Positions 44,707-52,844 of a stretch of 64,000 bases of DNA are shown in pieces (the first letter of the stretch is position 1; each line of letters opens with the position of its first letter). The position numbers and the translations under genes were made by a program. Under the pieces are notes generated by a model. That model saw only the letters and a list, made by a program, of their open reading frames with translations. It searched no databases and was not told the DNA's origin. The stretch covers positions 2,170,001 to 2,234,000 of the forward strand of contig NZ_CP109598.1 of NCBI RefSeq assembly GCF_036327775.1. The letters run 5' to 3'. Origin of the DNA: Streptomyces sp. NBC_01498. GTDB taxonomy: Bacteria > Actinomycetota > Actinomycetes > Streptomycetales > Streptomycetaceae.

Positions 44707-46029
44707 ATGCATCCAATGGTGAAGCCCGCCCTGCGCCGGGCCTGGCGGGAGCGGCAGACGGTCCAGTTCGGAATCACTCCCGCGCACGCGGTGGTGGTGG
44801 GTCCGGTCGATACGGCCACGGGCAGCTTTCTGGACCTGCTCGACGGCACCCGGGGGCTGGAGCTGCTGCGGGACGAGGCGCGGGGGATGGGGTTGCCGGA
44901 GGGCCGGGCGGACGCGCTGGTGGACCGGCTGGCGGCGGCCGGGCTGCTGGACGACAGCACGGCGGGGGGACGGGCCGCCCAGGCGTTGCGGAGCCGGAAG
45001 GTCGAGCTGGACCGGTTGCGGGCGGATCTGGCGTCGCTGTCCGTCACACATCGTGAGCCGGGGGCGGCGATGGAGCGGCTGGCGGCGCGGCGCACCATGC
45101 GGGTCCAGGTGCGCGGGGCCGGCCGGGTGGGGGCGGTGATCGCGTCCGGGCTCTCGGCCGCGGGGGTGGGCCAGGTGGATGTGCTGGAGGGCGGGCTCAC
45201 CGAGGCGTGGGACGTGGCGCCGGGCGGGCTGCCGGTGGAGTCGGTGGGTGAGCGCAGGGACGTGGCGGCCCGGCAGCTGGTGCGGCGCTCGGCTCCGGGC
45301 AGATCCGGCAGGGCGGCATCGCCGGGAGCGGTGTGGGCGGCGGGTGACGGGGCCCCGTCCGGTCGTGGCCATCGGGGGGAACCGATGGACGAGGCCGGCC
45401 CGGCTGGTGCGGGTGGGGCGGACGCGGGGGACCCCGATGACACCGACCGGTGGGGCGGGCGGGCGGTGGCCGGGCGTTCCGACCATGCCGATGTGCGGGC
45501 GGCGACGGCGAGCGGGAGCGGGGCGGGGCTGTCGCTGGTGATCGTCGCCCCCCGGGACGGGCTGGCGGCGTACGCGCCGGATCCGGTGTCCGCGCAACGC
45601 TGGATCGGCACCGGGACCCCGCATCTCTACGCGGGAGTCGTGGAGGCCACGGGGGTGGTGGGCCCCTTGGTGCTGCCGGGAGGTACCGCGTGCGCGGGGT
45701 GTGTGCACGAGGAGCGGACCGGCCGGGAGCCGGGGTGGCCGCTGATGCTGGCCCAGTGGCGGTCGGGCCGCCGGGCGTCGGTCACCCCGGCCTGTGACCT
45801 GGGGCTCGCGACGACGGTGGCCGGTCTCGCCGTCGCCCACGCGCTGTCCTTCCTGGACGGGGAGCTGCCGGCGAGTACCGGCGCGCGCTGGGAGATCACC
45901 CAGCCCCTGCTCGAATGGCGTGCGGAGCGGATCAGGCCGTGTCCGGGCTGCCCGTGCGGGGCGGCCGGACAGCCGGGGCGCGAGGGTATGACCCCTGCGG
46001 ACGCGCCGCACGACACAATGGTGGGGTAA
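44707..46029 (+). CDS. ThiF/E1-like protein, TOMM leader-binding type
   Basis: The 440-residue protein has an N-terminal 110 residues resembling the winged-helix peptide-recognition part. A Rossmann segment with VRGAGRVGAVIASGLSAAGV (GxGxxG) and a C-terminal part of the E1-like fold follow. Paired cysteines (TACAGCV and CPGCPCG) fit the structural zinc of ThiF-like proteins. About 90 residues in the middle (187-275) are Gly/Ala/Arg-rich and interrupt the fold. No cyclodehydratase partner or precursor peptide is adjacent. GGGGGAG precedes the ATG. The ABC1 kinase gene follows 41 bases later. Confidence 0.78.
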   Translation: MHPMVKPALRRAWRERQTVQFGITPAHAVVVGPVDTATGSFLDLLDGTRGLELLRDEARGMGLPEGRADALVDRLAAAGLLDDSTAGGRAAQALRSRKVELDRLRADLASLSVTHREPGAAMERLAARRTMRVQVRGAGRVGAVIASGLSAAGVGQVDVLEGGLTEAWDVAPGGLPVESVGERRDVAARQLVRRSAPGRSGRAASPGAVWAAGDGAPSGRGHRGEPMDEAGPAGAGGADAGDPDDTDRWGGRAVAGRSDHADVRAATASGSGAGLSLVIVAPRDGLAAYAPDPVSAQRWIGTGTPHLYAGVVEATGVVGPLVLPGGTACAGCVHEERTGREPGWPLMLAQWRSGRRASVTPACDLGLATTVAGLAVAHALSFLDGELPASTGARWEITQPLLEWRAERIRPCPGCPCGAAGQPGREGMTPADAPHDTMVG

Positions 46030-46070
46030 TCGCCGTACGCGGCTCGGCTGTCTGGGATTTGGAGGGGCGC

Positions 46071-47621
46071 ATGTCTGATCTTCCCCGGAAGGCGGTCACC
46101 CGAACTGCCAAGTTGGCCGCGCTGCCACTGGGCTTCGCCGGTCGTGCCACCTGGGGCCTGGGCAAGCGGATCGGCGGAATGTCCGCGGAGATCGTGGGCC
46201 GGGAGCTCCAGCAGCGCACGGCGGACCAGCTCTTCAAGGTGCTCGGTGAGCTGAAGGGCGGTGCCATGAAGTTCGGGCAGGCGCTGTCCGTCTTCGAGTC
46301 GGCACTGCCGGAGGAGGTGGCGGGCCCCTATCGGGCGGCGCTCACCAAGCTTCAGGAGGCGGCCCCTCCGATGCCGACGAGCACGGTGCACAAGGTGCTG
46401 GCGGAGCGGCTGGGCGAGGAGTGGCGCGAGCTGTTCCTGGAGTTCGAGGAGAAGCCGTCGGCCGCCGCCTCGATCGGCCAGGTGCACCGGGCGGTGTGGC
46501 ACGACGGGCGGGACGTGGCCGTGAAGGTCCAGTACCCGGGTGCCGGGGAGGCGCTCCTGTCGGACCTGACGCAGCTGAGCCGGTTCGCCCGGCTGCTGGG
46601 GCCGCTGGTGCCGGGCATGGACGTCAAGCCCCTGATCACGGAGTTGCGTGACCGGGTCTCGGAGGAGCTGGACTACGAGCTGGAGGCGCGGGCCCAGCGT
46701 GAGCACGCGGTGGAGTTCGCGGACGATCCCGACGTGGTGGTGCCCGACGTGGTGCACCAGAGCGAGCAGGTGCTGGTCACGGAGTGGATCGACGGCATGC
46801 CGCTGGCCGATGTGATCACGGACGGCACCGAGGAGCAGCGCGACCGGGCGGGTCAGTTGCTGGCGCGTTTCCTCTTCTCGGGTCCGGCCCGGACGGGGCT
46901 GCTGCACGCGGATCCGCATCCGGGGAACTTCCGGTTGCTGCCGCCCGCCGGTGCCGGGGAGGAAGGGATGGCGGCCGAGGGTGAACTGCGGCTCGGCGTG
47001 CTGGACTTCGGCACCGTGGACCGGCTGCCGGGCGGGCTGCCCGAGACGATCGGCGAGTCGCTGCGGCTGACGCTGGAGCGCGACGCGGAGACGGTGTACG
47101 AGCTGCTGCGCACGGAAGGGTTCGTCAAGGAGTCCATCGCCCTCGACCCGGAAGCGGTGCTGGAGTATCTGCTGCCGATCATCGAGCCGGCGGAGGCGGA
47201 GGAATTCACGTTCACCCGGGGCTGGATGCGCACGCAGGCGGCCCGGATCGCCGATCCGCGTTCTCCGGCGCACCAGTTGGGGAAGCAGTTGAATCTGCCG
47301 CCCTCCTATCTGCTGATACACCGCGTCACGCTGAGCACGATCGGGGTGCTGTGCCAGCTGAACGCCACGGTGCGGCTGCGCGAGGAGTTGGAGGAGTGGC
47401 TCCCGGGCTTCCTGGTGGAAGAACCGGTGGCGGAGGAAGCCGTCGCGGAGGAGCCGGTGGCGGTGGAACCCGTCGCGGATGAAGCGGCGTCCGGGGCGAC
47501 GGCGGGGATTCCGGCCGGGATCCCGGCTCAGGACAAGGCCCACGTCAAGCCCGGTAAGAAGGCCCGGAAGAAGACCGGCAAGAAGGCCCAGGACGAGGTG
47601 GACTCGGGCGCGGGCGCCTGA
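46071..47621 (+). CDS. ABC1/UbiB (AarF)-family atypical kinase
   Basis: The 516-residue protein carries the ABC1 signatures: the KxGQ motif in GGAMKFGQALSVFESALP, the ExD-like and Ala-rich nucleotide loop in KPSAAASIGQVHRAV, VAVKVQYPG (catalytic Lys), and LLHADPHPGNF and VLDFGTVDRL. The last 75 residues are a low-complexity acidic tail (PVAEEAVAEEPVA) followed by a Lys-rich end. The ribosome site GGAGGGG precedes the ATG at 46071. Its mycobacterial counterpart also neighbours whiB7. The target of these ATP-binding proteins is unknown; lipid or quinone metabolism is the general theme. Confidence 0.9.
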   Translation: MSDLPRKAVTRTAKLAALPLGFAGRATWGLGKRIGGMSAEIVGRELQQRTADQLFKVLGELKGGAMKFGQALSVFESALPEEVAGPYRAALTKLQEAAPPMPTSTVHKVLAERLGEEWRELFLEFEEKPSAAASIGQVHRAVWHDGRDVAVKVQYPGAGEALLSDLTQLSRFARLLGPLVPGMDVKPLITELRDRVSEELDYELEARAQREHAVEFADDPDVVVPDVVHQSEQVLVTEWIDGMPLADVITDGTEEQRDRAGQLLARFLFSGPARTGLLHADPHPGNFRLLPPAGAGEEGMAAEGELRLGVLDFGTVDRLPGGLPETIGESLRLTLERDAETVYELLRTEGFVKESIALDPEAVLEYLLPIIEPAEAEEFTFTRGWMRTQAARIADPRSPAHQLGKQLNLPPSYLLIHRVTLSTIGVLCQLNATVRLREELEEWLPGFLVEEPVAEEAVAEEPVAVEPVADEAASGATAGIPAGIPAQDKAHVKPGKKARKKTGKKAQDEVDSGAGA

Positions 47622-47647
47622 GACGGCGACCGGTCCGCCGGTGAACG

Positions 47648-47687
47648 CGCCTCGGGGGCCGGTCCGTGAGGACCGGCCCCCGAGGCG
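47648..47687. terminator. Strong convergent terminator between ABC1 kinase and wblC units
   Basis: CGCCTCGGGGGCCGGTCC (47648-47665) pairs perfectly over 18 bp with 47670-47687 around GTGA. Confidence 0.9.
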
Positions 47688-47734
47688 GAGGGTTTCCGGG
47701 ATTCAGCTGTGTTGTAGCGCCCGGCCGGTGGGGG

Positions 47735-48058
47735 TCAGTGCATGACCGCCAGGGCCAGCGCGCGGCGGGCGCGCAACGACACGCGCTCGGCGCGGCGCTG
47801 CATCCGCCGCGCGGCGACCAGGCGCACGGCCCGGCGTTCCGCGTCGGCTTCACGCAGGCGCTCGCTCATATGCGCGCGTGCCATGGCTTCTGGGATGAGT
47901 TGCATCTCGCGGGTCCTGTTCTGGCGCGAGTCGCTCGCGCCGGTGGTACTGACGGCTGAGGTGGCGGAGCCGGACGGCTCATGCAGGGAAGAGGTCATGG
48001 GGGCCAGCTTCTTGGGATCGTGCGTGTGGGGGCGGTCGACGGTGCCGGTGATGTTCAT
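47735..48058 (-). CDS. Small Arg/Ala-rich protein coupled to wblC
   Basis: The 107-residue protein begins at an ATG overlapping the wblC stop by four bases (ATGA), which implies coupled translation. Its C-terminal half is a long basic amphipathic helix (MSERLREADAERRAVRLVAA, then RRMQRRAERVSLRARRALAL). There is no known domain. The N-terminal half is Ser/Thr-rich. It could be a nucleic-acid or ribosome-associated factor, but that is a guess. An internal ATG (MQLIPEAMARAHM) is a possible second start. Confidence 0.75.
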   Translation of the reverse strand: MNITGTVDRPHTHDPKKLAPMTSSLHEPSGSATSAVSTTGASDSRQNRTREMQLIPEAMARAHMSERLREADAERRAVRLVAARRMQRRAERVSLRARRALALAVMH

Positions 48059-48423
48059 GCCGCGACCGGGTTCTTGCGCGGACGGCCGCGGGGCCGCTTG
48101 CGGGCGACGACCACACCCTGGATGAACAGCTCGCCACCCCAGACACCCCAGGGCTCACGCCGCTCCTTGGCGCCGGCGAGGCATGCCTCCATCAGCGGGC
48201 AGGTGCGGCAGAGGGACTTGGCGTACTCGACGTCCTCCGGGGACTCCGCGAAGAAGACCTCCGGGTCGTAGGCGCGGCAGGGAACGGGGACGCCGAGGTT
48301 CTCGATGGCGTCGTCGAGCGCGGTGAGCGCGGTGAGGGGGGTCAAGGTGGAGTCCTCCGTGGCGCAGGGCGGGGTGATCGTTTCGGAAGGCGGTACGGAC
48401 GGGGCGTGCGCTTCGAGTTGCAC
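48055..48423 (-). CDS. wblC: WhiB7-type transcription factor WblC
   Basis: The 122-residue iron-sulfur protein has four cluster cysteines: C49, C72, C75 and C81 (C-x22-C-x2-C-x5-C). The GVWGG turn is at 93-97 and an AT-hook RKRPRGRPRK is near residues 108-117. The AT-hook marks the WhiB7/WblC subgroup, which binds the housekeeping sigma factor and AT-rich sequence beside the -35 to activate intrinsic antibiotic-resistance genes. The start is a GTG at 48423 (revcomp of cac) with GAGGAAGACACCGCC upstream. A long leader with an intrinsic terminator precedes it. Confidence 0.93.
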   Translation of the reverse strand: MQLEAHAPSVPPSETITPPCATEDSTLTPLTALTALDDAIENLGVPVPCRAYDPEVFFAESPEDVEYAKSLCRTCPLMEACLAGAKERREPWGVWGGELFIQGVVVARKRPRGRPRKNPVAA

Positions 48424-48538
48424 GGCGGTGTCTTCCTCGTCTGTTCGGTCCGGCCTGTTGGCCGGTTGTCGGCTGGTACCGGGTGGTTCGTCTCCCGAGG
48501 CCCCTTCGTTCCGTCCGTCCCGTTCGGGACAAACAGAA

Positions 48539-48571
48539 GGGCCGCGGATCCCGGGTGGGGTTCCGCGGCCC
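48539..48571 (-). terminator. Intrinsic terminator / attenuator in the wblC leader
   Basis: GGGCCGCGGA pairs with TCCGCGGCCC (10 bp) around a 13-base loop. Read on the minus strand the stem is followed by TTCTGTTTGTCC, a T-rich tail. It stands about 115 bases before the wblC start and about 25 bases after the stop of the preceding small gene. A short open frame starting ATG at 48592 (MIRPAPSGPRNPTR...) runs through the stem. This layout fits ribosome-dependent attenuation as known for whiB7. Confidence 0.8.
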
Positions 48572-48595
48572 TGAAGGCGCCGGCCTGATCATGAA

Positions 48596-48943
48596 TCAGG
48601 CTGGATCACTCCAGGGTTCAGGCCCACGGATGGCCCACATCGTGTGGTGCTGCTTGGTCTGCTTCTTCGATTCGGCACCGGCCGCCGCCACGGCATAGGC
48701 GGTGGCCTCTGTCGCTGCTGCTTCTGCCGCCAGTGCCTTGATCGGTCGCTCATTGCCGCCCGTGGCAGGAACAGCCACGGGGTTGATCCGGCCGGCGCGG
48801 ACGCCGGACAGACCGGTGGCGAAGAACGTGGATCCATCACTGGCGAGCAGTCCGGCACGCAGCACGGCGAGAGTGCAGACAGAGGCGATCGGAAGATCGG
48901 TCATTTTGGCGGTGCTGACGGAGCGGCTGTTGATGCTGATCAC
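48596..48943 (-). CDS. Small conserved-looking protein in the wblC upstream unit (115 residues)
   Basis: The frame starts with GTG at 48943 preceded by GAGGAGG eight bases away, an excellent ribosome site. The sequence runs ISINSRSVSTAKMTDLPIA, then an Ala/Gly-rich middle, and ends WAIRGPEPWSDPA. It has no known domain, one Cys, and no membrane helix. It lies between uvrD2 and wblC on the same strand, downstream of a WhiB7-type promoter. It may be a genuine small protein or a long leader reading frame whose translation controls wblC. Confidence 0.72.
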   Translation of the reverse strand: MISINSRSVSTAKMTDLPIASVCTLAVLRAGLLASDGSTFFATGLSGVRAGRINPVAVPATGGNERPIKALAAEAAATEATAYAVAAAGAESKKQTKQHHTMWAIRGPEPWSDPA

Positions 48944-49044
48944 TGGAATCGCCTCCTCTCGGCGTGTCGAAATCCGGATACCACTTCGGACAAGTAGAGC
49001 ACGGGAACAGGGCCTCGGAGAAGCCTGCTGTCCCGGTGGTTAAG

Positions 49045-49082
49045 AACCTATGGTGATTCGCGGGGCGCGCGCAAACTATTTT
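49045..49082 (-). promoter_or_regulatory. Candidate WblC-activated promoter
   Basis: Read on the minus strand: AAAATAG (49076-49082), directly followed by TTTGCGC containing a -35-like TTGCGC (49069-49074). After 18 bases comes TAGGTT (49045-49050), a good -10. WhiB7-type regulators recognise short AT-rich tracts immediately upstream of the -35, and AAAATA is striking in this GC-rich DNA. It would drive the 115-residue frame and wblC. Confidence 0.6.
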
Positions 49083-49097
49083 CCCGACGAGTTTTCG

Positions 49098-51293
49098 TCA
49101 GCTCTCCGCGTCCTCCCCAGCAGGCTCGTCACCTGCGCAGATGGCCAGAACATCGGCTCCGAACCGCTCCAGCTTGCGCCCGCCGACACCCGAGATCCTG
49201 GACAGCTCGCCGTCGTCGCCCGGCACCGCCTCGGCGATCGCCATCAGCGTCTTGTCGGTGAACACGCAGTAGGCGGGCTGGCCCAACTGCCGGGCCTGGT
49301 CGGAGCGCCACTCGCGCAGCCGCTCGTACAGCCCCTCGTCCATGTCCGAGGGGCAGCCCTCGCAGCGCATCAGCTTCATCTCGCCCGCGTCCGTGAGCGT
49401 CGTGCCGCAGACACGGCACAGCACGGGGCCGCGCCGCTTGCGCCTGCCGCCGCGCTCCGCCGCGCCGCCCGCCGCCGCGCCCGGTGTCCCCGGCGCGGCG
49501 GAGCCGGGCCGCAGTCCGGCGAGGAAGCGGGTGGGACGCCGGGAGGCCCGGCCACCGGGGGCCCGGGAGAGCGCCCAGGAGAGGGAGATGTGCAGCCGGG
49601 CGCGAGTGACCCCCACGTAGAGGAGCCGGCGCTCCTCCTCGACCTGTTCGTCGGTCTTGGCGTAGGTGATCGGCATCATGCCCTCGGTCAGGCCGACCAG
49701 GAACACGGCGTCCCACTCCAGGCCCTTGGCCGCGTGGAGCGAGGCGAGGGTGACCCCCTGGACGGTCGGGGCGTGCTGGGCGGCGGCGCGCTCGTCCAGT
49801 TCCGTCACGAGATGGGCCAGGGTCGCCTCCGGCCTGGCCCGGACGAAGTCCTCGGCCAGCCGGACGAGCGCGGCCAGCGACTCCCAGCGGTCCCGCACCG
49901 CGCCGGAGCCGGTGGGGGGGTCGGTGGTCCAGCCCTTGGTGGAGAGCACGGCCCGCACCTGGGACGGCAGGTCGACGATGTCGTCCAGCAGGGCGTCGTT
50001 GTCGCCGAAGCGGGCCGCGCCGCGCAGGGCGGCGCCCGCCTCCCGTACCTCCTGGCGCTCGAAGAACCGCTCGGCGCCGCGCAGTTGGTAGGGCACACCG
50101 GCGTCGGCGAGGGCCTGTTCGTAGACCTCGGACTGGGCGTTGATCCGGTACAGCACCGCGATCTCACCGGCCGGGACGCCTGCGGCGATCAGGTCGCGGA
50201 TCCGGTGGGCGGTGCCCTCGGCCTCGGCGGGCTCGTCCGCGTACTCCGTGTAGGCGGGCTCGGGGCCGGCGTCGCGCTGCGAGATCAGTTCCAGCCGGTG
50301 TTCGGCGGCGCGGCCCCTGGCTTGATTCAGCAGGCCGTTGGCCAGGTGCACGACCTGGGGGGTGGAGCGGTAGTCACGGACGAGCTTGACCATCGTCGCG
50401 TCCGGGTGGCGGGTACGGAAGTTCAGCAGATGGTCCGGGGTGGCGCCGGTGAAGGAGTAGATGGTCTGGCTGGCGTCGCCGACCACGCAGAGGTTCTCCC
50501 GGTCGCCCATCCAGAGATCGAGGAGCCGCTGCTGGAGCGGGCTGACGTCCTGGTACTCGTCCACCACGAAGTGCTGGTACTGACCGCGGATCTGCTGGGC
50601 GATGTCGTGGCGGTCCTGGAGGATGCCGACGGTGAGCAGCAGGACGTCCTCGAAGTCGATCACCGACCTGTCCCGTTTCAGCTGCTCGTACATCGCGTAG
50701 ACCTGGCCGATTTCCGCCGGGTCGCGGGGGGCGTCGCGGTGGGACTTGGCGACGGCGGCCGGATAGTCGGCGGGCACGGTCTGGGTGACCTTCGCCCATT
50801 CGATCTCGCCGGTGACGTCCCGCAGTTCGTTGCGGTCGAGCCGGATGCGGCAGCGCGCCGCCGACTCGGCGACCAGCTGGATCTTGCGCTCCAGCAGCCG
50901 GGGCATCTCGCCCCCGACCGCCTTGGGCCAGAAGTACTGGAGCTGGCGCAGCGCCGCCGAGTGGAACGTCCGCGCCTGGACCCCGCCCGCGCCGAGCTGG
51001 CGCAGCCGGCCGCGCATCTCCCCCGCCGCCCGGTTGGTGAAGGTGACGGCGAGGACGCTGGCGGGCTGGAGGATCCCGGCCCGCACGCCGTACGCGATGC
51101 GGTGCGTGATCGCGCGGGTCTTGCCCGTACCGGCACCGGCCAGCACGCACACCGGCCCGTGCAGTGCCGTCGCGACCTGGCGCTGCTCGGGATCGAGTCC
51201 GTCGAGCACCGCGTCGGCGTCACGGGGCGGGGCCACGATCTGACCGCCGTCGGAATCCTGTGGGAAGGGTGAGGAGTGCGTTGCTGCTGTCAC
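49098..51293 (-). CDS. uvrD2: ATP-dependent DNA helicase UvrD2
   Basis: The 731-residue superfamily 1A helicase has Walker A VLAGAGTGKTRA, motif II VVDEYQDVSPLQQRLL, motif V-type TLASLHAAKGLEWDAVFLVG, and motif VI EERRLLYVGVTRAR. The UvrD2-specific C-terminus carries a four-cysteine element (CRVCGTTLTD, then RCEGC) and an HRDC domain. Its counterpart in mycobacteria is a 3'-5' helicase whose HRDC and Cys domains matter for activity, located next to whiB7 and mrx1 as here. It is divergent from mrx1. It lies upstream of the wblC unit on the same strand. Confidence 0.95.
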   Translation of the reverse strand: MTAATHSSPFPQDSDGGQIVAPPRDADAVLDGLDPEQRQVATALHGPVCVLAGAGTGKTRAITHRIAYGVRAGILQPASVLAVTFTNRAAGEMRGRLRQLGAGGVQARTFHSAALRQLQYFWPKAVGGEMPRLLERKIQLVAESAARCRIRLDRNELRDVTGEIEWAKVTQTVPADYPAAVAKSHRDAPRDPAEIGQVYAMYEQLKRDRSVIDFEDVLLLTVGILQDRHDIAQQIRGQYQHFVVDEYQDVSPLQQRLLDLWMGDRENLCVVGDASQTIYSFTGATPDHLLNFRTRHPDATMVKLVRDYRSTPQVVHLANGLLNQARGRAAEHRLELISQRDAGPEPAYTEYADEPAEAEGTAHRIRDLIAAGVPAGEIAVLYRINAQSEVYEQALADAGVPYQLRGAERFFERQEVREAGAALRGAARFGDNDALLDDIVDLPSQVRAVLSTKGWTTDPPTGSGAVRDRWESLAALVRLAEDFVRARPEATLAHLVTELDERAAAQHAPTVQGVTLASLHAAKGLEWDAVFLVGLTEGMMPITYAKTDEQVEEERRLLYVGVTRARLHISLSWALSRAPGGRASRRPTRFLAGLRPGSAAPGTPGAAAGGAAERGGRRKRRGPVLCRVCGTTLTDAGEMKLMRCEGCPSDMDEGLYERLREWRSDQARQLGQPAYCVFTDKTLMAIAEAVPGDDGELSRISGVGGRKLERFGADVLAICAGDEPAGEDAES

Positions 51294-51368
51294 CCCGCCA
51301 TGCTGCCAGGTCCCGTGGGGCTGGTGCCGTGGTTGTCCACAGGGGAGTCACATTGGTCTTACAAGTGC

Positions 51369-51395
51369 GGGAATGGTGACCAGGTCACGTACGTT
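51369..51395 (+). promoter_or_regulatory. Sigma-R-dependent promoter of the mycoredoxin gene
   Basis: GGGAAT (51369-51374) is followed after exactly 18 bases by GTT (51393-51395), the full sigma-R consensus. Transcription would start about 40 bases before the mrx1 ATG. Confidence 0.92.
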
Positions 51396-51444
51396 CAGTC
51401 CACTGCGAAGAGATTTCGAACCTGCCAGAGGAGCGCGAGACGAC

Positions 51445-51687
51445 ATGCCGGGGACCGTGACGATGTACAGCACCACGTGGTGCGGATACTGCCGTCGGCT
51501 CAAGGGCCAGATGGACCGCGAGGGCATCGCGTACACCGAGATCAACATCGAGCAGGACCCGGACTCGGCGGCGTTCGTCGAGAAGGCCAACGGCGGTAAC
51601 CAGACTGTGCCGACCTTGCTCTTCGAGGACGGTTCGACGCTGACGAACCCGTCTCTCGCGCAGGTCAAGCAGAAGGTCGGCGCCTGA
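51445..51687 (+). CDS. mrx1: Mycoredoxin Mrx1 (glutaredoxin-like)
   Basis: The 80-residue protein has the mycoredoxin active site CGYC at residues 13-16 (TMYSTTWCGYCRRLKGQMD) and the TVPTL cis-Pro loop. It reduces mycothiol mixed disulfides using mycothiol. The sigma-R promoter upstream links it to the thiol-stress regulon of sigR at 16.1 kb. AGAGGAG lies about 11 bases before the ATG. The divergent neighbour is uvrD2, as in mycobacteria. Confidence 0.94.
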   Translation: MPGTVTMYSTTWCGYCRRLKGQMDREGIAYTEINIEQDPDSAAFVEKANGGNQTVPTLLFEDGSTLTNPSLAQVKQKVGA

Positions 51688-51720
51688 GCCCACGGGCACG
51701 GCACACGGCACGGCATCGCA

Positions 51721-51746
51721 GGAGCCCCCGCCTCGGCGGGGGCTCC
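51721..51746. terminator. Terminator after mrx1, convergent with nudC
   Basis: GGAGCCCCCGC pairs with GCGGGGGCTCC (11 bp) around CTCG. It lies 34 bases after the mrx1 stop and about 110 bases beyond the nudC stop. Confidence 0.75.
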
Positions 51747-51856
51747 CGTGCGTCTGCGGGGCTCCCGCGTGTCGGCCGGACACTTCCGCGCGCCGGGGGG
51801 CGGACTCCCCGCGCGCGCCGGCACAAAGCCCCCGGCCTCCTGTACGTCGTCGCGGG

Positions 51857-52807
51857 TCAGTTCAGCGGTCTGGGCAGCGGCTTTCCGTACCAGAGCTCCG
51901 TGAGCCGTGCCGCGATCGAGATGCCGGACGGCGGCAGGACCTCGCCCGACTCGATCGCGACGCGCAGATCGTCCCGGGAGAACCAGCGCGCCTCCTGGAT
52001 CTCGTCGCCGTCCACGGTGATCTCGGAGGAGGTGGCGCGGGCCATGAAGCCCAGCATCAGGCTCGACGGGAAGGGCCAGGGCTGGCTCGCGACGTACTCC
52101 ACCTCGCCGACCCGGATGCCCGCCTCCTCGAACACCTCGCGGATCACGGACTGTTCGATCGACTCCCCCGGCTCCACGAAGCCCGCCAGCGTCGAGAAGC
52201 GGCCTTCCGGCCAGTGCACCTGGCGGCCGAGGAGCGCGCGGTCCCGTTCGTCGGTGACCAGCATGATCACGGCGGGGTCGGTACGCGGGTAGTGCTCGGC
52301 GCCGCACGCCGGGCAGCGCCGGATGTGACCGGCCGCGGCGATGACGGTGCGTTCGCCGCAGCGGGAGCAGAAGCGGTGCAGCCGCTGCCAGTTCTCCAGC
52401 GCCACCGCGTGGACCAGCAGCCCCGCGTCGCGCGGCGACAGCAGCAGCCCCGCCTCGCGCAGACCCGCCGGGCGGGCCTGCTGGTCCATCCGGCCCGGCA
52501 GGGAGTCCTTCTGGAGAGCGAAGTAGCTGACACCGTCCTCGTCCGTACCGAGGAAGTAGCGGTGGGTCTCGGTGAGGGGCGCCTCGAAGGAGGGCGTCAT
52601 GACGAGTTCGGTCCGGCCGTCCGGGGTGTCGTCGACCAGCGCCTGACCGCCGGAGACGACGAAGACCCGCGTCGTCGGGTGGCTCCAGGCGGCGGCCAGC
52701 CACGCCTCGTCGAGACGGTGGTGCGCGGCCCGGTCGATGCCGCTGTCGGAGGCGAGGACGATCGGCCGGTGTGCGGCGATGTCCGCGCCGCTGGTGGTGG
52801 TGCTCAC
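51857..52807 (-). CDS. nudC: NAD(+) diphosphatase / RNA deNADding enzyme NudC
   Basis: The 316-residue protein shows the NudC architecture: N-terminal domain, zinc ribbon (FCSRCGERT and RCPACGAEHYPR), Nudix box GFVEPGESIEQSVIREVFEEAGI, and the SQPWPFPSSLMLGF motif that is the NudC hallmark. It hydrolyses NAD(H) and removes NAD caps from RNA in characterised bacteria. The start GTG at 52807 (VSTTTSGADI) was chosen; a TTG four codons upstream is possible. The neighbours mrx1 and uvrD2 are shared with mycobacteria. Confidence 0.93.
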   Translation of the reverse strand: MSTTTSGADIAAHRPIVLASDSGIDRAAHHRLDEAWLAAAWSHPTTRVFVVSGGQALVDDTPDGRTELVMTPSFEAPLTETHRYFLGTDEDGVSYFALQKDSLPGRMDQQARPAGLREAGLLLSPRDAGLLVHAVALENWQRLHRFCSRCGERTVIAAAGHIRRCPACGAEHYPRTDPAVIMLVTDERDRALLGRQVHWPEGRFSTLAGFVEPGESIEQSVIREVFEEAGIRVGEVEYVASQPWPFPSSLMLGFMARATSSEITVDGDEIQEARWFSRDDLRVAIESGEVLPPSGISIAARLTELWYGKPLPRPLN

Positions 52808-52844
52808 TGGTACTTCCAACTCCCCCGGATGGATGGGTGTCTGT

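Noticed and set aside
49050..51272. A 740-codon open frame on the plus strand opposite uvrD2
   Set aside because: It mirrors the third-position GC bias of uvrD2; the predicted protein has no motifs, while the minus strand has all helicase motifs.
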